Source: Pseudomonadales bacterium
Lineage (GTDB): Bacteria; Pseudomonadota; Gammaproteobacteria; Pseudomonadales; Halieaceae
DNA: 64,000 bases
Assembly (NCBI GenBank): GCA_024234735.1
Contig: JACKNV010000001.1
Span: 558,001-622,000 of the forward strand
Direction of reading: 5' to 3'
Position 1 is the first letter of the stretch. Each line of letters begins with the position of its first letter. Shown in pieces: positions 1 through 9,897 of the stretch. The translations under genes and the position numbers were made by a program. Under the pieces are notes generated by a model. It did no database searches. It saw only the letters and a program-made list of their open reading frames with translations, and was not told the origin of the DNA.

Positions 1-235
1 CGGGCACGAGGCCCGTGACCCCCGCCCCCAGCCGCTGGACGGTGCCCACGATCTGGTGACCGGGTATCAGTGGCAGCGCCGGCTCGGTGAGCTCCCCGTC
101 GATTACATGCAGGTCCGTCCTGCAAATTCCACAGGCAGTGATTTTTATGAGCACCTGACCGCTGCCGGGTTCGGGCACCGGCAGCTCCTGCAGGGTCATC
201 GGCTCGCCGGGCCGCGCCAGTACCATCGCCCGCAT
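1..235 (-). CDS. Zinc-dependent alcohol dehydrogenase, N-terminal part (runs off the window)
   Basis: The first 78 codons of a medium-chain zinc alcohol dehydrogenase are visible; the rest lies outside the window. The start is ATG at 235, only 5 bases after the stop of the upstream polyphosphate kinase gene, so the two are probably co-transcribed. The translation begins MRAMVLARPGEPM and contains CGICRTDLHVIDG, where the Cys is the first catalytic zinc ligand, followed by PGHQIVGTV, whose His is the second. The HQ pair in place of the usual HE is common in the AdhA-like subgroup. It should oxidise a primary alcohol or reduce an aldehyde with NAD(P), but the substrate cannot be read from this fragment. 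Confidence 0.82.
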   Translation of the reverse strand, partial: MRAMVLARPGEPMTLQELPVPEPGSGQVLIKITACGICRTDLHVIDGELTEPALPLIPGHQIVGTVQRLGAGVTGLVP

Positions 236-240
236 AGTCG

Positions 241-1728
241 TCATTTCTTGTTCAGCGCCTCCTCGAGTTTGTCGCAAAAGGTTTCCAGTATCTGCACCCT
301 GGCATAGCGTTTGTCGTTGCCGGATACCAGTGTCCAGGGGGCGTGCCGGGTGCTGGTGTGGCTCACCATCTGGTCGACCGCGATTTCATAGTCGTGCCAT
401 CTGGCGCGGTTGCGCCAGTCGTCTTCCGTGAGCTTGTGCTGTTTGTAGGGAGTTTGCTCCCTGGCGTGAAAGCGCCGCTTCTGCTCCGCGGGGCTGATGT
501 GCAGCCAGAACTTCATGACGATGATGCCGTGATCGACCAGCTGTTGCTCGAACTGGTTGATCTCGCTGTAGGCGCGCTGCCATTCGTCGGGACTGGCAAA
601 CTTCTCCACCCGCTCCACCAGCACCCGCCCGTACCAGGAGCGGTCAAAGAAGGTGCAGCGGCCGTCGCGCTGCAGCTGTCGCCAGAAACGCCACAGGTAG
701 TGATGGGCCTGCTCTTCGTCGGTGGGCGCCGCTATCTGTACCAGGCGAAATAGGCGCGGGTCGATCGCCCGGGTGACGCGGCGGATGGCGGACCCTTTGC
801 CGGCCGCATCCCAGCCTTCGAACAGCGCTACCGTCGAGCGTTTTTCCAGATAGGCCTGCCATCCCAGGTGGTGCAACCTTTCCTGCAACTCGGCCAACCG
901 CATCTTGTACTGGTCCCGGTCCAGTTTCAGGGACAGGTCGACACTGTCCAGGACGGTGGGTTGGCCCTCGACCAGCATTTCTTCCCGGGCCGAGTCGGCG
1001 CCGCCCTCGCGGGGCTCGCGTCCCGCGCGGTTGAGCATGGCCTGCAGCAACAGCTGGCCGGCGGTTAGGTCCCGGTAGTGACTGTCCTCGGCCTCGATCA
1101 GCTGCCAGGGGCTGTGACTGGAATCGGTGGCCAGGATGAGCTGCTCGCTGACTTCCATGGTGCGCTGGTAGGTGCCGTGCAACTCATAGGAGAGGTTGCT
1201 GCCGCGCTGGGTTGCCTGGCGATGCACAGAGGCGTCCTGGAGCCGCGACTTCTGGCTGTCGTGGCTGATATGCAACCACAGTTTGACAATCAGGGCGCCG
1301 TCGTCGGCGAGCATCTGCTCGAAGATTTCGATTTGCTTGCAATACAGGGAAAATTCGGACGCCCCCATGCTGCCGGCAATGGCGGCCTGGGCGGGGCGTG
1401 TATACCAGGAGCCGAGAAAAATACCGATCTGCCCGCGGCCGGGGAGGCTGCGCCAGAAACGCCAGAAAAACGGGCGTGATTCCTCCTCGTCGGAATGCTC
1501 CCAGAAGGTGTTGGTCTCGATCCAGCGCGGGTCCATCCATTCGTTCAGTTGCTGCACCAGCGAGCCCTTGCCCGCGCCGTCCGGCCCGGCCACCACGATG
1601 ATTACCGGGTAGTCCCGCTCGGCCAGCTCCAGCTGCGCGCGCAACAGTTGTTCGCGCAGGGGGCCTTCCAGCTTGTCGAAGTCACCGGGTTTTATCTGTT
1701 TGCCTACTTCCAGTGTTTCAAACATCAT
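241..1728 (-). CDS. pap: Polyphosphate:AMP phosphotransferase (two-domain PPK2)
   Basis: A 495-residue protein made of two PPK2 domains in tandem, the architecture of class II PPK2 enzymes that phosphorylate AMP to ADP with polyphosphate in the cytoplasm. Walker A motifs are seen at about residues 48-56 (GPDGAGKGS) and 304-313 (EGWDAAGKGS). The C-terminal domain keeps the complete Walker B/lid motif FFDRSWYGR. The N-terminal domain reads IFLGSWYTR, with Gly in place of the Asp, so the N-terminal half is probably structural and the C-terminal half catalytic, as known for this class. The gene is divergent from the methyltransferase at 1819 and is followed closely by an alcohol dehydrogenase. 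Confidence 0.93.
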   Translation of the reverse strand: MMFETLEVGKQIKPGDFDKLEGPLREQLLRAQLELAERDYPVIIVVAGPDGAGKGSLVQQLNEWMDPRWIETNTFWEHSDEEESRPFFWRFWRSLPGRGQIGIFLGSWYTRPAQAAIAGSMGASEFSLYCKQIEIFEQMLADDGALIVKLWLHISHDSQKSRLQDASVHRQATQRGSNLSYELHGTYQRTMEVSEQLILATDSSHSPWQLIEAEDSHYRDLTAGQLLLQAMLNRAGREPREGGADSAREEMLVEGQPTVLDSVDLSLKLDRDQYKMRLAELQERLHHLGWQAYLEKRSTVALFEGWDAAGKGSAIRRVTRAIDPRLFRLVQIAAPTDEEQAHHYLWRFWRQLQRDGRCTFFDRSWYGRVLVERVEKFASPDEWQRAYSEINQFEQQLVDHGIIVMKFWLHISPAEQKRRFHAREQTPYKQHKLTEDDWRNRARWHDYEIAVDQMVSHTSTRHAPWTLVSGNDKRYARVQILETFCDKLEEALNKK

Positions 1729-1785
1729 TCAACCACACAGCTCGGATGCCCCAACTTTAACGTATTTTTGCCGTGGGCATCAGAT

Positions 1786-1791
1786 TATAAT
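1786..1791 (+). promoter_or_regulatory. Candidate -10 element of the methyltransferase/tamA unit
   Basis: A perfect TATAAT lies 27 bases before the ATG at 1819 in the 90-base gap between divergent genes. The base composition turns AT-rich just upstream (1755-1770), but there is no good TTGACA at 16-18 bases, so the -35 is weak. A purine-rich ribosome binding site (gggagcgg) follows. Confidence 0.45.
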
Positions 1792-1818
1792 CCCAGCCGA
1801 AAGGGAGCGGAGTACACC

Positions 1819-2439
1819 ATGGGTTTCTACGAGCAGCATATTCTGCCGAGGGTGATCAATTGCGCTTGCGGCGCCAGGCCGATAATGAAGCAGCGCGAGA
1901 AAGTGGTGCCCCAGGCGGTGGGCAAGGTACTGGAAATCGGCATCGGTACCGGCCTCAATCTACCTTTCTATGACGCATCGAAAGTCGAGCGCCTGATCGG
2001 CCTGGACCCCTCGGAGGAAAGCTGGGAGCTGGCGGCACAGCGCGCCGCTCACCTGGACTTCCCGGTGGAGTTTGTCGGCCTGCCCGGCGAGCAGATACCC
2101 CTGGATGACGCCAGCGTGGACACCGTGCTGGTCACCTTCGCCCTGTGCACGATTCCCGAACCGGTCGCCGCGCTGCGGGGCATGGCACGGGTGCTGCGCC
2201 CCGGCGGCAGTCTGCTTTTTTGCGAGCATGGCAGGGCCCCGGACGCCGCCGTGGTCCGCTGGCAGGAGCGGATTAATCCGCTGTGGCGGCGCCTGTTCGG
2301 GGGCTGTAATCTCGACCGCGATATTCCCGCGCTGCTGGATGCCGGCGGCTTCCGTATCGATTCGCTGGAGCAGATGTATCTCCCCGGCACCCCGCGTTTT
2401 GCCGGCTACAGTTCCTGGGGGAGGGCCCGGCTGGTCTGA
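1819..2439 (+). CDS. Class I SAM-dependent methyltransferase (METTL7/UbiE-like)
   Basis: A 206-residue Rossmann-fold methyltransferase. The start chosen is ATG 1819, which has a gggagcgg ribosome binding site and begins MGFYEQHILPRV; the open frame extends upstream but over the promoter and the neighbouring gene. Motif I (VLEIGIGTGLNLPFY) binds S-adenosylmethionine, and the following LDPS segment holds the acidic residue at the end of strand 2. Motif VLRPGGSLLFCEHG resembles the eukaryotic METTL7 group, which methylates small thiols or lipids. The substrate here is unknown. It lies 23 bases before tamA and may be co-transcribed with it, but a functional link is not established. Confidence 0.85.
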   Translation: MGFYEQHILPRVINCACGARPIMKQREKVVPQAVGKVLEIGIGTGLNLPFYDASKVERLIGLDPSEESWELAAQRAAHLDFPVEFVGLPGEQIPLDDASVDTVLVTFALCTIPEPVAALRGMARVLRPGGSLLFCEHGRAPDAAVVRWQERINPLWRRLFGGCNLDRDIPALLDAGGFRIDSLEQMYLPGTPRFAGYSSWGRARLV

Positions 2440-2462
2440 TTATCCGATCCAGCCTGTCGCAA

Positions 2463-4223
2463 ATGTGGTATCGCCTGCTTTTCTGCCTGCTGATCCCGGG
2501 GCTCTTGCTGCCGGGCCAGGCCGCGGCGAAACCGTCGGAACCACTGCTGGAGTACCACCTCTCCGGTCTGGAGGGCAGCCTCAAGCGCAACGCGCTGGCA
2601 TGGCTGGGCGATCCCCCCACCTCGGAACAGGCCAGGCTCAATTTCCTGATGACGGCCCGGGAGCGGGTCGAGGACAGTCTAAAGGCCCTGGGCTACTACA
2701 ACGCCGAGGTCACCACCAGGCTGCAGCGCAGCGAGCCGGTCTGGTCGCTGGATATAAAAGTGGAGCCCGGCGAACCGGTACTCATAGGCGAGGTGAACAT
2801 TGAGGTCAGGGGCGCGGCAAACGCGGACCCACGCTTTCGTGAGTTGCTTGCCAGCGCGCCTTTTCGGCAGGGTGATGTATTCAATCACGGCGATTACCAG
2901 CGGTTCCGGGACGAACTGTTGAGCCTCGGGCAGCAGCGCGGTTACTTCGACGCTGAGTTGCAGGAGCACCAGGTTGCGGTCAACGCGATGACCAACACGG
3001 CGGATATCTCCCTGGTCTATGAGTCCGGGCCCCGCTTTCGCTTCGGCCAGGTGCACTACGACGACACCCGGCTCGAGCCGCAGCTGCTGGAGGCTATCCA
3101 GCCCTTTCGCCCGGGCGACTATTTCGATCAATCCAAGCTGCAGGCGCTGCAGGCCCAGTTACAGAGAACAGGGTATTTTTCCGGGGTGCTCATTCGGCCA
3201 GATTTCGGCGCGGTCGAGCACGACAGGGTGCCGCTCAAGGTTACCCTGCATCCCGCCAAGCGCCACAGCTTCGATGTCGGCATCGGCTACAGCACCGATA
3301 CCCAGGGACGGGTATCCATGGTGTGGCGGACTCCCCTGGTAAATCGCTACGGGCACTCCCAGGAGACGCGCGTTGCCTATTCGGAAGTAAACCCCGGGGG
3401 CCGCTTCGTTTACAGTATCCCGCTGCAGCACCCGGTGAACGATGTCCTGCACCTGTCTGCCCTCCTGGAGGATGATGAGTACGGCGACATCGACAGTCGC
3501 CAGCAGGAGGTGGGGGCGTTGCGCGAAATGCGCGGCAGTCGCTGGCTACACAGCTACTCCGTGCGCGCGCTGGAAGAGTCATGGCAGATCAAGAGTACCC
3601 AGTACAGCAAGTTTTATACCCTGCCGGGTTTCGCTTTTTCGCGCAGTGATCGCAGCGGTTCGGTGGTCGACCCTGCCGACGGCTTCAGCCAGTTTTACAA
3701 AGTGGAAGGGGGCAGTGAATATCTGGGCTCGGATGTCGACCTGTTGCGCTTGACTGCCAATTTCAGCTTTATCAGGACCCCCTGGCCAGCGCATCGCCTG
3801 GTCGCCAGGGCGGCCCTGGGGGCGGTGTTTTTCTCCGGCTCCGAGCTGTCAGACCTGGCACCCTCCCTGGGATTCTTTGCCGGGGGCTCCCAGAGCATCC
3901 GCGGCTATGCCTACCAGTCGATCGGCAAGGAGATCCAGGTGACCCGTGAGGACGGTTCACCACAGACGCTCACGGTGGCGGCGGACCGGCTGGTGACCGG
4001 CACCCTGGAGTACCAGTATTACTTTACCCCCAACTGGCGCGGGGCCGTGTTCGTCGATGCCGGCGACGCCTTCAACGAGGGGGAATTCGACGCCATGTTC
4101 GGGCCGGGTTTCGGCATTCACTACATTTCACCGGTGGGGGCGGTCAGGGTGGAGCTGGCCAACGGGGTCAGCGAGAACAGTGGCCAGTGGCGCCTGGTCG
4201 TGAACATCGGGGCAGAATTTTGA
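2463..4223 (+). CDS. tamA: Autotransporter assembly complex outer membrane protein TamA
   Basis: A 586-residue Omp85-family protein. Residues 1-22 are a signal peptide (hydrophobic LLFCLLIPGLLLPG ending at AAAKP). Periplasmic POTRA repeats follow to about residue 260, then a 16-strand beta barrel domain. The conserved loop-6 motif is present as GGSQSIRGYAYQ near residue 480, and the chain ends in a strand with a terminal Phe, typical for substrates of the Bam machinery. With inner-membrane TamB it forms the translocation and assembly module that helps insert outer membrane proteins or move lipids. The tamB start overlaps its stop, so the two are translationally coupled. Confidence 0.95.
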   Translation: MWYRLLFCLLIPGLLLPGQAAAKPSEPLLEYHLSGLEGSLKRNALAWLGDPPTSEQARLNFLMTARERVEDSLKALGYYNAEVTTRLQRSEPVWSLDIKVEPGEPVLIGEVNIEVRGAANADPRFRELLASAPFRQGDVFNHGDYQRFRDELLSLGQQRGYFDAELQEHQVAVNAMTNTADISLVYESGPRFRFGQVHYDDTRLEPQLLEAIQPFRPGDYFDQSKLQALQAQLQRTGYFSGVLIRPDFGAVEHDRVPLKVTLHPAKRHSFDVGIGYSTDTQGRVSMVWRTPLVNRYGHSQETRVAYSEVNPGGRFVYSIPLQHPVNDVLHLSALLEDDEYGDIDSRQQEVGALREMRGSRWLHSYSVRALEESWQIKSTQYSKFYTLPGFAFSRSDRSGSVVDPADGFSQFYKVEGGSEYLGSDVDLLRLTANFSFIRTPWPAHRLVARAALGAVFFSGSELSDLAPSLGFFAGGSQSIRGYAYQSIGKEIQVTREDGSPQTLTVAADRLVTGTLEYQYYFTPNWRGAVFVDAGDAFNEGEFDAMFGPGFGIHYISPVGAVRVELANGVSENSGQWRLVVNIGAEF

Positions 4224-7200
4224 TCCGCCTGCTGGCACGCCTGCTTTTCTGGCCGCTGTTGCTGGGCGTGTTCGTCCTGTTGTTGCTGCCGCTCACCAAT
4301 CCGGGCAGTCGCTGGTTGTTGGAGCGATTGCAGGGGTTTGTGCCGCTGCAGCTGGAGTACGCCGATGGCAACCTGGCCGGGGAGCTGCGGTTGGCGAGGC
4401 TTGGCTGGCAGGATGAGGATATCAGCCTGGAGTTGCTCGATGTGGTGCTGGAACTGGACCTGCGCTGCCTGTGGCGCAGCGCTTTCTGCCTGCAGCAGTT
4501 GCAGGCACGGCAGCTGGATATAGCCGTGCTGCCCGGCGCCGACAACGGCGGAGACGCGGAACAATCCGCCGGCGGCGAAGGCGGGTTACTGGTGTTTCCC
4601 TTCGCGCTGGAGGTGCCCGATCTGTATCTGGGTGGGCTCAGGGTCGGCTGGGACGGGGGAGAGTGGCGGCAGGGCTTGATGGAGGGCGCCGTCAGTATTC
4701 AGGGCTCGCTTGTCCATGTCAGCAGAGCGGTGGTGCAGGGCGCCGGGCTGGTACTGGATGGGTCCGATACCGACGATCAGCCGCTGCAACTACCAGAGCT
4801 GGACCTGCCGCTGGAGCTGCAGGTGGACGACCTGCTGTTACGGGATGCCGGGTGGGATGTCCACGCGGAACAGGGCAGCTTGCAGTCACTGCAAGTGCGC
4901 GGTGGCTGGCGCAACACCCAGCTGCGCCTGGACGCGCTGCAGCTGCACGCCAGCGAGTTCGGCGAGGCCGTGGCGGCGGGCAGCATGGAATTCACCGGTG
5001 GGTGGCCACTGCAGGTGGGCATCGATGCTTTTCCGGCAGCTTCGATGCAGTGGTCGCCCGCCAGCGATCGGCACCTGAGGCTGGATGCCAGTGGCGACCT
5101 TGGCAATCTGGCCATGCAGGCGGTCGTGACCGGGGAGGTCACTGTTGCGGCGCGTCTGCAGCTGGACGCCCTTGCCGCGGACCTGCCTTTCCAGCTCGAC
5201 GCCGAAGCGACATGGGGCGGGGAGTTGCGGCCTGCTGAGTACGTCGACCTGCCCGGGCAGCTCGCTGCACTGGCGTTGCGTGCCCCGTTCAGCTTGTCTG
5301 CCAGCGGCTCACTGGCGCAACAGCAATACCAACTCGACGCAGCCGGCGGCCTGCCCGGGTACCCGGAGCTGACGCTCCACCTGGGGGCGCGGCACCAGGC
5401 GGGGCTTCTTGAGGTGGATGATCTGAAGCTGGTGGACAGCAGCTCCAGCAGCAGTTTGTCGGGTAGCGGCGCGCTGCATTACGGCGAGCGATGGGAAGGA
5501 TCGCTGCACCTCGAGTCGGAGGAGGGCGTCGACCTCGGGCTGTTCGGCGACGCTGTCGACGGCCGTCTGGGAGGACACCTGCAGCTCGCCGGGTGGCTGG
5601 CCGGGGATGCCTGGGAGCTGGCCCTGTCCGATGTGTCCCTGCAGGGGACGGTAAACGGCCTGCCGGCGAGCATGACCGGGCACGGCGGCATCACTGGCGA
5701 CGGGGTGCTGCTCCCCAGTGCTTTCGACGCCCGCTGCAATGGTGCTCACCTGGTGTTGCAGCGGCCGCCCGGTGAGCATGGCGAGGGCCGGCTGCAACTA
5801 CAGGTCGCCGAGCTCGGGCGCTGGGTGCCGGACAGCCATGGCAGCCTGGACCTGCAGGTGGTCGTGGACGATGGCTGGCAACAGTTCGATCTGCAGGGTT
5901 CCCTGGAGGCGCTCAGCTGGGGGGGGGCCGGCGTCGATGCCGGTCGACTGCAGGGATTTTACCGGCCCGCCCAGGAGACCTTCCAGGTGCAGTTGGCGTT
6001 GCAGCGGGTCGGGCTGGGCGCGCTTGAGCTGGACCAGGTCACGCTGGCCGGTCGCGGCAGCGCTGGCCGCCAGGTATTGTCACTGGCCAGCAGCGGCGAT
6101 GTAACTGGCAGGCTGGAGGTCGCCGGGGCGATCGCGGGCAATGGCGGCTGGCGCGGGGAACTGGATGCCACTTCCCTGCAGACTGCCGAAGGTACCTGGC
6201 ATCTCGACGAGCCGGTAGCGCTGCAGCTCGGCACCGAACCTGCGCGGCTGCAGGTGGCGGCGCACTGCTGGCACTACCAGCAGTCCAGAATCTGTCCGGG
6301 AGAGGCCCTTCTGGGGGCGACCGGGGAGGCCAGTCTGGAATTGTTCGGCGGGCTGGACGTACTGAGCGTGCTGCTGCCGGAATACCTGGAAGCCAGCGGC
6401 ACGCTGGATGCGAACGTGGCGACCCGCTGGGCGCCGGGGGTGGCGCTGGAACTGCAGGGCAGCCTGCAGGGTCGCGACCTGCTGGTTACCCGGCATTTTG
6501 GCGGCGGGGAGTCGGGCAGTGTGCGCTGGCAGTCACTGGATGCAGAGGTCACCCGCAGTGCCCGGGGCCTGGAACTCGAGGCGGACCTGGTCGCCCGTGA
6601 CCGCCGGGTGATCGAGCTGTCGCTGCTCCTGCCGGAGCAGCGCGAGGGTCCGCTGGCGGGGATGATCGACCTGCGGGGACTGCAACTTGGCAATCTGGCG
6701 CCTTTCTTTCCCGGCCTGAGCTCGCTGGAGGGTGATATCAGCGGCCAGCTCGATATTGGCGGCACGCTGGATGCGCCGCGCACCCGGGGTGAACTGCAGC
6801 TCAGTGGCGGGCAGTTGGCGCTCCTGGGTTATCCGACCGAATTGCAGGATCTGGACCTGACCCTGCAGGCGCTGGGCGATCGCTTCGCGCTGCAGGGAGC
6901 AGGGCTGCTGGGCGGTGGCGAACTGCGTATCAGTGGCACAGTGGAGAGCAGCCCCCAATGGCAGCTGGAACTCGGCATGAGTGGAGAGCGGCAGGAGTTG
7001 TTGATCCCGCCCTATACCCAGATGCTGGTCTCCGAGGATCTGCAGTTGCGCCTGAGTGCCGCGGAGCTTGACCTCGGCGGCAGGGTGATTGTGCACGAGG
7101 GGGTGCTCGAACACGAACAACTGCCCGAGGGCAGCGTCGCCCTGTCGCGTGACGTGGTGGAAGTGGATATGCGCGGCGACGTCATCAACCAGTCCAGCGA

Positions 7201-7912
7201 CCTGCCGACGCGCATTGACGTGGCCCTGCTGATGGAGGACCGCTTCAAGATAGTGGGCGACATGGTCAATGCCACCCTGGGAGGTGACTTGCAGTTGCTG
7301 CAGACCCCGGGCAAGCCCCTGCAACTGTTTGGCAACCTCAATGTCATTGGCGGTGAATTGCGGGCGTTCCAGCAGCGTCTGCGCATCCAGCGCGGCACCG
7401 TCAGTTTTTCCGGGCCGCCGGAGAATCCCGAACTGGATATCAGCGCCCAGCGCGAGGTGCCGGCGGACAAGGTGGTCGTCGGCATCAGCCTGCGGGGCAG
7501 CCTGCAACAACCCCAGCTGCAGGTCTTTTCCGACCCGGTGATGTCCCAGGCCAACACCATGTCCTACCTGATACGCGGGCGACCGGTCGATACCGGCGCC
7601 GAAGCGGACGGCATTGCCACGGCGCTAACGCTGGGCACCGGGCTGGTCAACGAGACCCCTCTGGTTACCCAGCTCAACGAGATTCCGGGCATCAGCAACC
7701 TGGCCTTTGGTGCCGAGGGCAGTGAGGAGGATACCGCCGCCACGGTGGGCGGTTATATCGGGGAGCGCCTGTACCTGTCCTACGGTATGGGTATCTACGA
7801 ACCCATCAACGTGCTGACCGCGCGCCTGTATCTGCAGACCCGCCTGTGGCTGGAGGTGGTCAGCCGCCTGGAAAACTCGGTGGACCTGTATTACTCCTTC
7901 GATATCGACTAG
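4220..7912 (+). CDS. tamB: Translocation/assembly module protein TamB
   Basis: A protein of about 1230 residues. An N-terminal signal-anchor (LLARLLFWPLLLGVFVLLLLPL) is followed by a very long beta-rich periplasmic region of repeats rich in Leu, Gly and Asp, and the C-terminal DUF490/TamB domain (GISLRGSLQQPQLQ, YLIRGRP). Members bridge the inner membrane to TamA and are proposed to form a hydrophobic groove for proteins or phospholipids. The TTG at 4220 overlaps the tamA stop by four bases and has a GGGG stretch 7 bases upstream. A GTG at 4187 in the same frame would add MAPGREHRGRI before the anchor and is the alternative. The size and position after tamA make the call secure. Confidence 0.93.
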   Translation: MIRLLARLLFWPLLLGVFVLLLLPLTNPGSRWLLERLQGFVPLQLEYADGNLAGELRLARLGWQDEDISLELLDVVLELDLRCLWRSAFCLQQLQARQLDIAVLPGADNGGDAEQSAGGEGGLLVFPFALEVPDLYLGGLRVGWDGGEWRQGLMEGAVSIQGSLVHVSRAVVQGAGLVLDGSDTDDQPLQLPELDLPLELQVDDLLLRDAGWDVHAEQGSLQSLQVRGGWRNTQLRLDALQLHASEFGEAVAAGSMEFTGGWPLQVGIDAFPAASMQWSPASDRHLRLDASGDLGNLAMQAVVTGEVTVAARLQLDALAADLPFQLDAEATWGGELRPAEYVDLPGQLAALALRAPFSLSASGSLAQQQYQLDAAGGLPGYPELTLHLGARHQAGLLEVDDLKLVDSSSSSSLSGSGALHYGERWEGSLHLESEEGVDLGLFGDAVDGRLGGHLQLAGWLAGDAWELALSDVSLQGTVNGLPASMTGHGGITGDGVLLPSAFDARCNGAHLVLQRPPGEHGEGRLQLQVAELGRWVPDSHGSLDLQVVVDDGWQQFDLQGSLEALSWGGAGVDAGRLQGFYRPAQETFQVQLALQRVGLGALELDQVTLAGRGSAGRQVLSLASSGDVTGRLEVAGAIAGNGGWRGELDATSLQTAEGTWHLDEPVALQLGTEPARLQVAAHCWHYQQSRICPGEALLGATGEASLELFGGLDVLSVLLPEYLEASGTLDANVATRWAPGVALELQGSLQGRDLLVTRHFGGGESGSVRWQSLDAEVTRSARGLELEADLVARDRRVIELSLLLPEQREGPLAGMIDLRGLQLGNLAPFFPGLSSLEGDISGQLDIGGTLDAPRTRGELQLSGGQLALLGYPTELQDLDLTLQALGDRFALQGAGLLGGGELRISGTVESSPQWQLELGMSGERQELLIPPYTQMLVSEDLQLRLSAAELDLGGRVIVHEGVLEHEQLPEGSVALSRDVVEVDMRGDVINQSSDLPTRIDVALLMEDRFKIVGDMVNATLGGDLQLLQTPGKPLQLFGNLNVIGGELRAFQQRLRIQRGTVSFSGPPENPELDISAQREVPADKVVVGISLRGSLQQPQLQVFSDPVMSQANTMSYLIRGRPVDTGAEADGIATALTLGTGLVNETPLVTQLNEIPGISNLAFGAEGSEEDTAATVGGYIGERLYLSYGMGIYEPINVLTARLYLQTRLWLEVVSRLENSVDLYYSFDID

Positions 7913-8007
7913 CGGCCAGTGCCGGTGACCAGCGATGGGGGTTGCATAGCAGTCCAGGCCGACGCGCGCCGAACTGGCGGCATGAACCGGTTGGCGGACC
8001 GGCTGGG

Positions 8008-8649
8008 TCAGCCGGTACGGGGCAGGATGTACAGTTCCACCCGGCGGTTCTCGGCCCGCCCGGCGGCGGTGCCGTTATCGGCGATGGGCTGGTCGAAGGC
8101 CACGCCCTCGACGAACATGCGATCGCGTGCCACCTGCCGGGTGACCAGGTAGTTGGCCACGCTGTCGGCACGTTTTTCCGACAGGGTGAGATTGTACTGC
8201 CGGCTGCCCCTGTCATCGGTGTGGCCGGTGATTCGGATGGTGGTATCGGCATACTTGGCCAGTACCAGGCCAACGGAATTGAGTACTGGGTAGAAGTCGG
8301 CACGCAACTGGTAGGAATCGGTGTTAAAGGTGATATTGCCGGGCATCACCAGGCGGATGTTGTCGCCATCGCGCACCACGCGCACGCCTGTGCCCTGCAG
8401 TTGCTCGCGTAATTTCTTTTCCTGCGCATCCATGTAGGCGCCGACGCCGGCTCCGACGATACCGCACCCAAGGGCGGCGTTGCGCGCCGCCTTTTTGGAG
8501 TCCAGGGCGCCGACCAGGCCGCACACTGCCGCCGCACCGAGACCATAGGCAGCCGTTTTACTGGCCTGGGATTCGCCGGTGTAGGGGTTGGTGGTGCAGG
8601 CCGCCAGCGCCGCACAGGCTATGGCGGCAATGAGTGGGGTCAGGCGCAT
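8008..8649 (-). CDS. OmpA-family lipoprotein with glycine zipper
   Basis: A 213-residue protein. The first 17 residues form a lipoprotein signal with lipobox LAAC, giving lipidated Cys18. Residues about 40-80 are rich in Gly and Ala (YGLGAAAVCGLVGAL, GCGIVGAGVGAYMDA), a glycine-zipper type segment that may insert in or associate with a membrane. The C-terminal half is an OmpA-like peptidoglycan-binding domain with ITGHTDDRG, LSEKRADSVANYL and GRAENRRVEL. The order is that of the YiaD-like proteins, which tie the outer membrane to the cell wall. It is convergent with tamB and transcribed alone. Confidence 0.9.
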   Translation of the reverse strand: MRLTPLIAAIACAALAACTTNPYTGESQASKTAAYGLGAAAVCGLVGALDSKKAARNAALGCGIVGAGVGAYMDAQEKKLREQLQGTGVRVVRDGDNIRLVMPGNITFNTDSYQLRADFYPVLNSVGLVLAKYADTTIRITGHTDDRGSRQYNLTLSEKRADSVANYLVTRQVARDRMFVEGVAFDQPIADNGTAAGRAENRRVELYILPRTG

Positions 8650-8863
8650 GCTCGCTCCTCCTGGTGATATATCTGCCGGTGGTTTCGCTTGGATTGCTTC
8701 GCGGCTGTATTGTTCATCCCGTCTATGTAAAGATTTGCTGCCTTGGGCGGGCCGTCGCGCGTGGGCACCCTGGCAGGCTACATGCTTTATTTTAATTGTC
8801 GCGAGCTAAAAAAGTAATGAATGATGTGTGTTTCCGTCAACTCGGTCGCCACGGGAGCCGCCA

Positions 8864-9871
8864 GTGGACCCGTTGACCCAGGGGCTACTGGGCGCTGCGT
8901 TGCCACAGGCTACCGCGGCAAAGGGGAAGGGCGCGGCGATAGCCGGTGCGCTGGGGTTTTTCGCAGGCATGGCCGCGGACCTGGATGTGCTGATTCGGTC
9001 CAGTACCGACCCGTTGCTGTTCCTGGAGTACCACCGCCAGTTCACCCATTCACTGATTTTCATCCCGATAGGGGGGCTGTTGTGCGCGGCCGTGCTGCAC
9101 GCCGTCCTGGGTCGCCGTCGCGGCCTGAGTTTTCGCCAGAGCTGGTTGTTCTGCACTCTCGGCTATGCCACCCATGCGCTGCTGGATGCCTGTACCACCT
9201 ACGGGACCATGCTGCTGTGGCCTTTCAGCAACCAGCGCATCGCCTGGAACACCATATCGATCATCGATCCGCTGTTCACCCTGCCGTTGCTGGCGGCCGT
9301 GGTGCTGGCGGGCCGGCGCGGCCGGCCGCTGTTCGCGCGCCTGGGTCTGGCATGGGTCTGTCTGTACATGGCGCTGGGGCTGTGGCAGCGCAACGAGGCG
9401 GTCGCCATGGGCCATGCACTGGCGGCCCAGCGGGGGCACGTTCCGCTACGCCTGGAGGCCAAGCCCAGTTTCGCCAATATCCTGGTGTGGAAAGTGGTCT
9501 ATGAAACCCCTGACAGGTTCTACGTGGACGCGGTGCGCGCTGGTTGGTCTCCGCGGGTGTTCCCCGGCAGCAGCGTGTACAAGCTCGATGTGGACAGGGA
9601 CTTGCCCTGGCTGGACAGGGCATCGCAACAGGCGCGTGACATCGAGCGCTTTGCCTGGTTCAGCAACGGCTACATTGCCCGCGACCCGCTGTATACCAAC
9701 CGGGTTATCGACGTGCGCTACTCCCTGATCCCCAACGAGGTGGCCCCCCTGTGGAGCATCGAACTGAGCCCGGGGGCGCGCAGTGACGAGCACGTGGCCT
9801 ATCGGGTTCACCGCGACGCCGACAATGATCGCGCCGCCCTCATGTGGCGCATGGTCGCCGGCGGCGAGTAG
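8864..9871 (+). CDS. Membrane-bound metal-dependent hydrolase-like protein (YdjM/DUF457 family)
   Basis: The product has about 335 residues. It begins MDPLTQGLLGAALPQA from GTG 8864, chosen because GGGAG lies 6-7 bases upstream and because family members start with MDxLTQ; a GTG at 8828 would add 12 unlikely residues. The N-terminal part has about five membrane segments and conserved polar residues of the family: Asp in AADLDVL, His in HRQFTHSLIF, and HALLDACTTYGT. These resemble the metal-binding His and Asp of the YdjM/LexA-regulated membrane hydrolase group. The C-terminal third is soluble. The reaction is not known for the family. Confidence 0.85.
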   Translation: MDPLTQGLLGAALPQATAAKGKGAAIAGALGFFAGMAADLDVLIRSSTDPLLFLEYHRQFTHSLIFIPIGGLLCAAVLHAVLGRRRGLSFRQSWLFCTLGYATHALLDACTTYGTMLLWPFSNQRIAWNTISIIDPLFTLPLLAAVVLAGRRGRPLFARLGLAWVCLYMALGLWQRNEAVAMGHALAAQRGHVPLRLEAKPSFANILVWKVVYETPDRFYVDAVRAGWSPRVFPGSSVYKLDVDRDLPWLDRASQQARDIERFAWFSNGYIARDPLYTNRVIDVRYSLIPNEVAPLWSIELSPGARSDEHVAYRVHRDADNDRAALMWRMVAGGE

Positions 9872-9897
9872 CCCCCGCGCCCGGCGTGCGCCCGGGA